DNA of 36,987 bases from contig CATYEN010000020.1 in the NCBI GenBank assembly GCA_958405565.1, forward strand, positions 1-36,987, written 5' to 3'. The notes under the pieces are model-generated. The model did not search any database, was not told the DNA's origin, and saw only the letters and a program-made list of their open reading frames with translations. This document shows, in pieces, positions 1 to 6,456 of this stretch; position 1 is the stretch's first letter, and each line of letters opens with the position of its first letter. A program made the position numbers and the translations under genes. The stretch is from an uncultured Collinsella sp. (GTDB lineage: Bacteria > Actinomycetota > Coriobacteriia > Coriobacteriales > Coriobacteriaceae).

Positions 1-353
1 ATGGTGGGGCCCTTTGCCGGCCGCCTCGGCGCCGGCGCCCAAGGCGCCACACTGGTCTGCGGAGTGTTCTGGAAACTAAGCCCGGCCCCTGCCTGCGGTG
101 ACTCGGCTGCGAGCGGCCTGCGATGGGGCCGTTGTTGATTGGGGCCGCTGGGCTGATGTGAGGGCACGTGGTCGTTGCGGGCCCTGGTCCCGGCGGCGGC
201 CTCGGCGCTTTGCGCCTGCCGCCTTTGGGGACTGCGGAGCGCGGCCGGCAGCTGCGGCGCGTTGCGCCTGCTGCCTGCGGGGACTTTGGGGCCGATTGGG
301 GTTGTCTGCACAATTCGCGGTATCATGGTACGGAGTTTTGAAAGGAGCCGCTG
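1..353. other. GC-rich stretch with no supported gene
   Basis: No convincing coding region is seen. The short open frames here are rich in Arg, Ala, Cys and Trp, lack good ribosome sites and look like by-products of high GC. A frame open from base 1 to 138 could be the tail or whole of a tiny ORF but has no recognisable motif. The segment holds a degenerate direct repeat (203-233 and 255-285) and, at its right end, the ribosome site of the next gene. Confidence 0.55.
203..285. repeat. Degenerate 31-bp direct repeat
   Basis: Bases 203-233 and 255-285 match at about 27 of 31 positions; both contain TTGCGCCTGC followed by GGGGACT. The units lie 52 bp apart in non-coding sequence upstream of the alkyltransferase gene. 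Function unknown; it may be the remains of a duplicated intergenic element. Confidence 0.5.
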
Positions 354-932
354 GTGGTCACGACGACGTTTGCTTCGCCTTTGGGCGAAATCCTGCTTGC
401 CGCTGATGGCCGCGGTTTGACGGGGCTTTGGTTTGAGAGGCAGGAGCACTTTGGTTCCACGCTTCTCCGGGAAGACCCCGAACATGTTGAAGGCGCCGAC
501 GCGGTTTCCGGTACCGGTGGGATGTCTTCGGTGAGTCCGGCAAATGGCGCGGCTTCTTCGGTGCTTGAGCGTTCTTGGGCTTGGTTGAATGCCTATTTTG
601 CGGGACAGGAGCCTCGATTTACGCCGCCGTTGCATATGATCGGCACGGCGTTTCAGCGTGAAGTTTGGTTTGAACTGCTTTCAATTCCGCGTGGCGAGGT
701 CGCTACGTATGGCGAGGTCGCCCAGCGTGTTGCGGCTCGACATCGTGTGCCGGGAAACGAGGCACCCGTCGTGTCTCCTCGTGCGGTGGGGGCTGCGGTT
801 GCGCGTAATCCCATTTCGATAATCGTGCCGTGCCATCGCGTGGTCGCGGCCGACGGATCGCTCAACGGATATGCCGGCGGGCTTGATCGCAAGGAGTGGC
901 TGCTTCGGCTTGAGGGCGCGTACGAGGAATAG
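354..932 (+). CDS. ogt: Methylated-DNA--protein-cysteine methyltransferase (Ogt/MGMT type)
   Basis: Suicide DNA-repair protein that moves the alkyl group from O6-alkylguanine (and O4-alkylthymine) to its own cysteine. The active-site PCHR motif is present in the context SIIVPCHRVVAADG, followed by the family's NGYAGGLDRKEWLLRLE C-terminal helix region. The N-terminal TTFASPLGEILLAADG strand is also typical. The predicted protein is 192 residues, slightly longer than usual, because of Gly/Ser/Ala-rich inserts near residues 37-65 and in the DNA-binding domain (HRVPGNEAPVVSPR). The GTG start at 354 is chosen because AAAGGAG lies at 341-347. No partner gene is evident; it is followed by a weak hairpin and then a two-component system. 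The identification is secure; the exact substrate range is not. Confidence 0.93.
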   Translation: MVTTTFASPLGEILLAADGRGLTGLWFERQEHFGSTLLREDPEHVEGADAVSGTGGMSSVSPANGAASSVLERSWAWLNAYFAGQEPRFTPPLHMIGTAFQREVWFELLSIPRGEVATYGEVAQRVAARHRVPGNEAPVVSPRAVGAAVARNPISIIVPCHRVVAADGSLNGYAGGLDRKEWLLRLEGAYEE

Positions 933-959
933 CGCTCGAACGCTTTGCATAACTAGGAC

Positions 960-993
960 GCCGCGAAAGGACGAGCCGCTGTCTTTTCGCGGC
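960..993 (+). terminator. Possible stem-loop terminator after ogt
   Basis: A 9-bp stem (960-968 with 985-993, GCCGCGAAA / TTTCGCGGC) lies 27 bp after the ogt stop. There is no downstream T-run, so an intrinsic terminator is only possible. Confidence 0.35.
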
Positions 994-1160
994 TGGCATG
1001 CGTCCAAGCGCTCGGCATCTGCGCCTTAAGTTTGGCTAAGCCACATCCTGCGTATTTGAAAACGCGCAGGTTGAGCAGCTAAGGCTGCACTAAGGCGGCT
1101 GACGGTGCGCTATCATCGGCAGTATCGAAACCTGTATTTCCATGCGCCAAAGGAGCAACT

Positions 1161-1844
1161 ATGAAGCTGATGCTTGCCGAGGACGAACCCGGCCTCTCCC
1201 GCGCCCTTACCGCGATTCTTCAACATAGCGACTACGAGGTCGACACCGCGCTCGACGGTCTGACGGCGCTCGAGTATCTGCTCGCTAACGACTATGACGC
1301 CGCGATTCTGGACATCATGATGCCTGGCATGGACGGCATTGAGGTGCTCAAGCGCACACGTGAGGCCGGTAAACGTCTGCCCATCATCATGCTTACGGCA
1401 AAAAGCGAGGTGTCCGATAAGGTCGAGGGCTTGGACGCCGGCGCCAACGATTACCTGACTAAGCCGTTCGCCGCTAAGGAGCTGCTTGCGCGCATTCGCG
1501 CCATGACGCGCGCCGCGACGGCAATTGACGCCACGACGCTCAGCGTGGGCAACGTACGCCTCGACACGGCATCGTGCACGCTTGTGGGGCCCTTGGGCGA
1601 GGAGCATCTGGCCAATCGCGAGTTTCAGCTCATGGAGCTCTTTATGCGCAACGCCGGCACGCGCATGCCCACCGAGCGTCTGATGCTCGAGGTTTGGGGT
1701 GAGGACGCGCCCGAAGGCGCCAACGTGGTGTGGGTCTATATCTCGTACCTGCGCAAAAAGCTGACGGCGCTTGGTGCCAACGTTGCCATTCGCGCGTCGC
1801 GCAACCAGGGCTATTCGCTCGAGGTTGTCGAGGAAGGCGAATAA
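1161..1844 (+). CDS. OmpR/PhoB-family response regulator
   Basis: Cytoplasmic DNA-binding response regulator of 227 residues. The receiver domain (about 1-120) has the acidic pair AEDE at 6-9, the phospho-acceptor Asp51 (AILDIMMPGMDG), Thr79 and Lys101 (YLTKPF). The C-terminal winged-helix domain (about 128-222) has the typical NREFQLMELF and VWVYISYLRKKL segments, giving OmpR-type DNA recognition. An AAAGGAG ribosome site lies 12 bp upstream of the ATG. The histidine kinase gene starts 2 bp after its stop, so the two form an operon and a cognate pair. The regulated genes cannot be read from the sequence; the adjacent ClC and ABC genes are only candidates. Confidence 0.95.
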   Translation: MKLMLAEDEPGLSRALTAILQHSDYEVDTALDGLTALEYLLANDYDAAILDIMMPGMDGIEVLKRTREAGKRLPIIMLTAKSEVSDKVEGLDAGANDYLTKPFAAKELLARIRAMTRAATAIDATTLSVGNVRLDTASCTLVGPLGEEHLANREFQLMELFMRNAGTRMPTERLMLEVWGEDAPEGANVVWVYISYLRKKLTALGANVAIRASRNQGYSLEVVEEGE

Positions 1845-1846
1845 GC

Positions 1847-3208
1847 GTGAGCGCGAGCGCGTGGTGCAAGCGCATGACGGAGTGGTTTCACGCCGCCTCG
1901 AGTAGTAAGGGGCGGGCTAATTCTGTTGACGCATTGGGCCGCCGCCTGCGTCGAAAGTTTATCCTCGTTGCCATGGGCGCCGTGACCGTGGTGCTCACGC
2001 TCATCATCGCCGGCATCAACATCGTCAATTATTCGCATGTCTGCAAGATGGCCGACGCTCGCCTGGACTATATTCTGGCGGGCAAGGACGGTATCGATTG
2101 GGGGGACGAGCCTAAAGCCGAGCCCGCTAATGGCAAGGATGCCGGCGATAGCCGAGCGGGCGTTCGCATCAGACACTTCGAAGGCATGACGGCGGAGTCT
2201 CCCTTCGACACGCGCTACTTTACGGTGACGATTGACGCCGGACAGGTTGCCGATGTCAATACGGCCCGCATTGCCGCGGTGAGTGCCAAGCGCGCCGCCA
2301 GTATCGCCGCCAAGTTGCATTCCAAGGGTTGGGTCTCGGGTTTTTCTGGCAATTATCGCTATACGACCGACGTTCAAGACGATGAGACCACCTATGTGTT
2401 CGTGGACTGTTCGCGCGAGCTTGCAAGTTTCCATTCGTTTTTGAGCGCGAGTGTGGCAATCAGTTGCATTGGCTGGCTGGCGGTGTTGGCAATTGTGGCG
2501 GGTGCCTCGGGCGCGGTGATTCGACCGATAGTCGAGAGCTACAGCAAGCAAAAGCGCTTTATTACCGATGCAAGCCACGAGATCAAGACGCCGCTCGCTG
2601 TGATCGATGCCGCGAACGAGGTGCAGGAGATTGAGAGCGGCGAGAGCGAGTGGACGCAGAACATTCACGAGCAGGTCGCGCGGCTGACGGCGCTCACGGA
2701 GCGTTTGGTATTTTTGGCGCGCATGGACGAGGGCTCGGCGGGCTTTACCATGACATCGATCGATCTTTCGGAGGCCGTGGACAAGGCTGCGGCGCCGTTT
2801 GAATCGGTGGCGGTTTCGCACGGCAAACGGCTGTCGACGTCGATCGCGAGCAGTGTGCGGGCCCATGTCGATGCCGCGGCGGTGGCACAGGTTGTTGAGC
2901 TGCTGCTGGACAATGCCACACGCTACGCAAGCGAGGACAGCGTGATCGAGCTGAGCCTGCGTGCCGTTTCGCGCGGTGCGGGCAAAGGCTCGGCCGAGCT
3001 TGTCGTATCGAATGCTGTTGATGAGCTGCCCGAGGGCGACCTGGACCGGCTGTTCGACCGCTTCTACCGTGCAGATGTCTCACGCAACTCCAAGACGGGC
3101 GGCTCGGGCGTGGGCCTATCCGTCGTGCGCGCCATCGCCGAAGCCCATGGCGGATCCGCCACCGTATCCGGCCACGATCATCAGATCACCTTCACCGTCC
3201 GCCTCTAA
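1847..3208 (+). CDS. Membrane sensor histidine kinase
   Basis: Partner kinase of the preceding regulator; 453 residues from the GTG at 1847, chosen because GAGGAAGG sits at 1830-1837 inside the end of the regulator gene. Two transmembrane segments (about residues 35-60 and 200-228) flank an extracytoplasmic sensor region of about 140 residues with no family I recognise. The cytoplasmic part shows the H-box DASHEIKTPLAV with phospho-accepting His244, the N-box ELLLDNATRYAS and the G-box GGSGVGLSVVRAIAEAHGG, as in HisKA/HATPase_c kinases of the OmpR-partner class. No HAMP domain is obvious between TM2 and the H-box. An ATG at 1874 is an alternative start. The stop codon lies inside the stem of an interspersed hairpin repeat, which may also end transcription. 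Confidence 0.93.
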   Translation: MSASAWCKRMTEWFHAASSSKGRANSVDALGRRLRRKFILVAMGAVTVVLTLIIAGINIVNYSHVCKMADARLDYILAGKDGIDWGDEPKAEPANGKDAGDSRAGVRIRHFEGMTAESPFDTRYFTVTIDAGQVADVNTARIAAVSAKRAASIAAKLHSKGWVSGFSGNYRYTTDVQDDETTYVFVDCSRELASFHSFLSASVAISCIGWLAVLAIVAGASGAVIRPIVESYSKQKRFITDASHEIKTPLAVIDAANEVQEIESGESEWTQNIHEQVARLTALTERLVFLARMDEGSAGFTMTSIDLSEAVDKAAAPFESVAVSHGKRLSTSIASSVRAHVDAAAVAQVVELLLDNATRYASEDSVIELSLRAVSRGAGKGSAELVVSNAVDELPEGDLDRLFDRFYRADVSRNSKTGGSGVGLSVVRAIAEAHGGSATVSGHDHQITFTVRL

Positions 3209-3254
3209 AACCTGCCAAAAAGGGACAGGTTTATTTTGGCAGGTTTTATCTGGG
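3206..3254 (+). repeat. Interspersed hairpin repeat A, copy 1
   Basis: Perfect 15-bp inverted repeat (3206-3220 with 3234-3248; core AACCTGCCAAAA / TTTTGGCAGGTT) with a 13-nt loop AGGGACAGGTTTA. The stem begins at the stop codon of the kinase gene. The same stem and loop occur at 5662-5700, 9221-9260 and 27886-27925. It may act as a terminator here, but its recurrence with a conserved loop points to a REP/MITE-like element. Confidence 0.85.
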
Positions 3255-3313
3255 GAAACGTCGACAGAGGAGGCTGTGGGCTGAGGGTACGTCCCGGCGT
3301 GACGCTGCGGAGC

Positions 3314-3389
3314 GGGACGCACTTTCCTCTTGGGGCGCCTAGCGGAAACTGCATCCCAGTTTGAGGCTTCAGAACGGGACGCCGTTTCC
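3314..3389. repeat. Three alternating copies of a 14-bp unit
   Basis: Units at 3314-3327 (+), 3344-3357 (-) and 3376-3389 (+) share the pattern GGGAYGCMSTTTCC. The second and third can pair as a stem with two mismatches. They lie between the 3' ends of the convergent kinase and ClC genes. Could be a degraded mobile hairpin element or a bidirectional transcription-stop region. Confidence 0.55.
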
Positions 3390-3417
3390 GGTTGAGACAA
3401 CCTGTTTGGACATCTTT

Positions 3418-4668
3418 CTACGCTCGCTTTTGCAGAGCGTAGATCGATTTGTCCATGTTGAACAGATATGCCACAACGCAGACGATGAAGAACGCCGGCA
3501 GATTACCGAAACCGAAGACCTCGCAGCCAATGAGGATCGGCGCGAGTAGCGTGTTGGTGGCGCTGCCAAAGACGGCGGCGTATCCCAGCGCGGCGCAGAG
3601 CTCGACGGGCATGCCGAGAATCCCGGCGAGTGCGAAACCCAGGCTGGCTCCGATGGAGAACAGCGGTGTTACCTCGCCACCCTGATATCCTGCGGCAAGC
3701 GTGGCGATGGTGAGTGTGAATTTGAGCGCCCAGTCCCAAGGCATGATGGCGACCTTGCCGTCACCGTTGAGCGCCGCCGATATCAGGTTGGTGCCAAGGC
3801 CGCAGTATCGCCCCTGCCACAGCACGAACAGAATCGCTGATAGCGCGATGCCCATAACGGCGATGCGCGCATAGGGGTTGGGGAGCAGCCGCGCTGCAAG
3901 GGTCTTGGCATGGGCAAGGCACCAGGCAAAAGCTCCACCTACCATACCAAACGCGATGCCCAACAGCGCCAGCCGTCCAAGACCGGGGAGGTCGAGCGCG
4001 CATGAGGCGGTAACGGCGACCTCGAACTTCTCGAGCCCCAGGGCGCCAGAGGTCATACTTGCGGCGAGCGAGGCCGTAAGCGCGGGAAACAGCGCGCGGT
4101 ACTCCATGCGCCCTGCGACCAGCACTTCGATAGCAAAGACCGTAGCGGCGAGCGGCGTTCGAAAGAGTCCGGCAAAGCCAGCGGCCATGCCGATAAGCGA
4201 AAACGTGTTGCCGGGGTCTCGGAAAGGTAGACGTCGGCCGATCCAATGCGAGACGGTGGCGCCGATCTGTACGGCCACGCCTTCGCGTCCCGCGCTGCCG
4301 CCAAAGAGGTGCGTCCCCCACGTGCTCAGCATAATGAGCGGCACCAAGCGCGGGGAGATGGCGTCCTTGCGTCCGTGACCTACGTCGAATACTAAGCTCA
4401 TGCCCCGATCGGTGCCTTTGCCCCAGGCGCGGTAGGCAAATACGATGGCCAAGCCCATGAGGGCGAGGAAGGGAAGGAGCAACGCGACGTGCGAGTCCCG
4501 GAAGGCGCCAATTGCCAGGAGCACGCGTCCAAAGAGGGCACAGATGGCACCAACGATGATGCCGATAGGGATTCCGACGGCACCCATAAGCACGAGGCCG
4601 CTATAGGTGTTGACCAGGCGTTTGATTCTGCTCGAAGCGCTGCTTTCTGACATTTTGCTTTCCGACAC
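3418..4668 (-). CDS. ClC-family chloride channel / Cl-/H+ antiporter
   Basis: Polytopic membrane protein of 416 residues that moves chloride (or another anion) across the cytoplasmic membrane. The ClC signatures are present: GGSAGREGVAVQIG (about 123-136) with the gating glutamate Glu129 retained, GFAGLFRTPLAATVFAIE (about 164-181), and the late motif GYQGGEVTPLFSIGASLG. The usual proline after GREG is Val here. Roughly ten hydrophobic segments span the chain, and no C-terminal CBS domains are present, as in bacterial ClcB-type members. The GTG at 4668 is preferred over the ATG at 4653 because an AAGAGAG-like site precedes it. Transcribed convergently with the kinase and in the same direction as the GyrI-like gene, from which it is separated by 170 bp. 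Ion specificity is inferred only. Confidence 0.9.
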   Translation of the reverse strand: MSESKMSESSASSRIKRLVNTYSGLVLMGAVGIPIGIIVGAICALFGRVLLAIGAFRDSHVALLLPFLALMGLAIVFAYRAWGKGTDRGMSLVFDVGHGRKDAISPRLVPLIMLSTWGTHLFGGSAGREGVAVQIGATVSHWIGRRLPFRDPGNTFSLIGMAAGFAGLFRTPLAATVFAIEVLVAGRMEYRALFPALTASLAASMTSGALGLEKFEVAVTASCALDLPGLGRLALLGIAFGMVGGAFAWCLAHAKTLAARLLPNPYARIAVMGIALSAILFVLWQGRYCGLGTNLISAALNGDGKVAIMPWDWALKFTLTIATLAAGYQGGEVTPLFSIGASLGFALAGILGMPVELCAALGYAAVFGSATNTLLAPILIGCEVFGFGNLPAFFIVCVVAYLFNMDKSIYALQKRA

Positions 4669-4838
4669 TTGCTCTCTTGATAGAAAAAGAGCTGGAGTTG
4701 CGCATCGTTGAGAGGCTTTCCAGCTTTAGCAAAACAAACTTATAAGATGCGACGGGCCGCGTCAAGATAATTACCGGACGGCCTAGGAGGCGGCTGGTTG
4801 GCTGGCTTAAAACCTAGCGCGTGAAATGACGCCCCACG

Positions 4839-5477
4839 CTATTCAGCGCGCTTGATAGGATGACGAACCACGGTCTTAAGTTTCTCCGGTGCGCATTTGC
4901 GTGGATCGGAGAGATAGATTTCGTGATGTAAGCGGGTGTCTGAGAAGTCGGGAACATAGCCCAGCTCGGTCGTGTATTCATGCATAGCGTCTACGGTCGC
5001 CGGTTCGTTGTCGTAGGGCCCGGTGTGCATGCATTGAACGCAGAGACCCTCGTCAACTTTAAGCAGTTCGACGGCGGAAAAGTCCAGTTTCTTTTTGGTC
5101 GTGGCTTCCGCGACTGCCCAGTCAAAGTCATCTCGGGTGACGAAATCGGGCAGGCGGATGCACGAGATAAAGTTGAAATTGTCCTTGCGGGCATAATCGA
5201 TGTCGCCGCTCGGGGACTCTTGCCACCAGAAACCCTCGAGCGGCGGTACCACAAAGTCGAAATAGCCCTCGATACTCCTTGAGCCTTTCTTTGACATCTT
5301 GACGGTATAGGCGATGCCGTAAAGTAGCGGCAGGGCGTTTTGATACTCGCCACCTTCGGTATTTGGGTCGCCCTTTCCGCGAACGGCAACGTAGCTCATA
5401 GGCGGGACAGTTACGATACTCGGCTTGCTTGCAGGTTTGTAGAGCTCCTTGCATTCCTTCTTAAAGTCGAATGCCAT
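4839..5477 (-). CDS. GyrI-like small-molecule-binding domain protein
   Basis: Cytoplasmic protein of 212 residues similar to the COG4832/GyrI-like group, which shares the ligand-binding fold of E. coli GyrI (SbmC) and of MerR-type effector domains. Visible landmarks are the N-terminal FDFKKECKELYKPASKPSIV, the strand YVAVRGKGDPNTEGGEYQ, the central GYFDFVVPPLEGFWW and a C-terminal HHEIYLSDPRK segment, all typical of this family. No DNA-binding domain is fused. The ribosome site AAAGG precedes the ATG at 5477. Its promoter region contains a palindrome matching the Gram-positive LexA box (5534-5547) directly before a TATGAT -10-like element, so SOS induction is likely. In E. coli the related sbmC is an SOS gene that protects gyrase, so a role in DNA-damage or toxin protection is plausible but unproven. 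Confidence 0.85.
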   Translation of the reverse strand: MAFDFKKECKELYKPASKPSIVTVPPMSYVAVRGKGDPNTEGGEYQNALPLLYGIAYTVKMSKKGSRSIEGYFDFVVPPLEGFWWQESPSGDIDYARKDNFNFISCIRLPDFVTRDDFDWAVAEATTKKKLDFSAVELLKVDEGLCVQCMHTGPYDNEPATVDAMHEYTTELGYVPDFSDTRLHHEIYLSDPRKCAPEKLKTVVRHPIKRAE

Positions 5478-5523
5478 GTTGGCCGCCTTTCTGCGTATTG
5501 GCCTGCTTAGATAGTTGAATCAT

Positions 5524-5529
5524 ATCATA
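5524..5529 (-). promoter_or_regulatory. Candidate -10 element of the GyrI-like gene
   Basis: On the minus strand this reads TATGAT (5 of 6 to TATAAT) about 47 bp upstream of the ATG. The -35 region is poor. The LexA-like palindrome lies immediately upstream, in the spacer, where a bound repressor would block polymerase. Confidence 0.45.
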
Positions 5530-5533
5530 GAAA

Positions 5534-5547
5534 CGAACAGCTGTTCG
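5534..5547. promoter_or_regulatory. Candidate LexA (SOS) box
   Basis: CGAACAGCTGTTCG is a perfect 14-bp palindrome fitting the LexA consensus GAACN4GTTC known from Bacillus and actinobacteria. It sits about 57 bp upstream of the GyrI-like start and next to its candidate -10. Confidence 0.7.
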
Positions 5548-5661
5548 AATGATTTGGCTGACAGATTGAGATGCGTGCGTTGTGCTTGGTGGTCGGCCTG
5601 ACCCCCGTCGATGATTTCTCGGCCTCCCCGGCGTCTCATCTATAGCTGCCGTTTCCCCATA

Positions 5662-5700
5662 TAAAACCTGCCAAAATAAACCTGTCCCTTTTTGGTAGGT
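5662..5700 (-). repeat. Interspersed hairpin repeat A, copy 2 (inverted)
   Basis: Same hairpin as at 3206 but in the opposite orientation: TAAAACCTGCCAAAA at 5662-5676, the 13-nt loop in reverse complement at 5677-5689, and an imperfect second arm TTTTGGTAGGT at 5690-5700. It lies about 50 bp upstream of the ABC ATPase gene start, so unlike the copies at 3206 and 9221 it is 5' of a gene and could affect its leader. Confidence 0.8.
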
Positions 5701-5749
5701 GGGAAATGGGTAATACTAAAGAGTTATCCGACCAGATGGGAATTAATCG

Positions 5750-6451
5750 ATGGCCTATATCGAATTCAAAGACGTCATCAAAGCATACGGCGAAGGCGAC
5801 GCCCGCATCCACGCACTCGACGGCGCGAGCTTTACGGTCGAGCGCGGTGAGCTCGCCATCATTTTGGGTGCTTCGGGTGCCGGCAAGACTACGGCCCTCA
5901 ACATTCTGGGCGGCATGGATACGGCAACCTCCGGCACCGTGACGGTGGACGGGCGCGACGTGAGTTCCGCCAACGAGGCGCAGCTCGTGGAGTACCGCCG
6001 CGCCGACGTCGGCTTTGTCTTCCAGTTCTACAATCTGGTTCCTAACCTGACGGCGCTCGAAAACGTTGAGCTCGCAGCTCAGATCTGCCCCGATTCGCTC
6101 GATGCCGAGCAAACGCTTCGTCAGGTTGGCCTGGGCGAGCGCTTGGGCAACTTTCCGGCGCAGCTTTCGGGCGGCGAGCAGCAGCGCGTATCCATCGCCC
6201 GCGCGCTGGCCAAGAATCCCAAGCTGCTTTTGTGCGACGAGCCCACGGGTGCACTCGACTACAAAACTGGCAAGCAGATCTTGCAGCTGCTACAGGACAC
6301 TTGCCGCAAGCAAGGCATTACGGTCATTATCATCACCCACAACTCTGCGCTGGCGCCCATGGCCGATCGCCTGATCCGCTTTAAGAGCGGCCGCGTGGAG
6401 AGCGAGACAGTCCAGCAAAATCCCGTGCCGATCGAGACGATCGAGTGGTAG
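5750..6451 (+). CDS. ABC transporter ATP-binding protein (MacB/LolD type)
   Basis: ATPase of 233 residues that energises the FtsX-type permease encoded immediately downstream. Walker A is GASGAGKTT (about residues 41-49), the Q-loop region FVFQFYNLVPNLTALENVEL is typical of the LolD/MacB/FtsE group, the signature is LSGGEQQR and Walker B is LLLCDEPTGALD, followed by an H-loop IITHN. The DEPTGALD form is common in exporters of peptides, lipoproteins or antibiotics. The ATG start has only a weak upstream GATGGG site. The permease start lies 5 bp beyond the stop (or overlaps it if a GTG at 6445 is used), so the pair forms one operon. Cargo cannot be told from sequence. Confidence 0.95.
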   Translation: MAYIEFKDVIKAYGEGDARIHALDGASFTVERGELAIILGASGAGKTTALNILGGMDTATSGTVTVDGRDVSSANEAQLVEYRRADVGFVFQFYNLVPNLTALENVELAAQICPDSLDAEQTLRQVGLGERLGNFPAQLSGGEQQRVSIARALAKNPKLLLCDEPTGALDYKTGKQILQLLQDTCRKQGITVIIITHNSALAPMADRLIRFKSGRVESETVQQNPVPIETIEW

Positions 6452-6456
6452 CGCCC

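Noticed and set aside
98..420. Short ORFs near the left edge
   Set aside because: Composition is Arg/Cys/Ala biased, they overlap each other in different frames and end inside ogt; no ribosome site.
1811..2866. A 351-codon antisense frame over the histidine kinase
   Set aside because: Arg/His-rich composition without motifs; the kinase on the other strand has all catalytic boxes.
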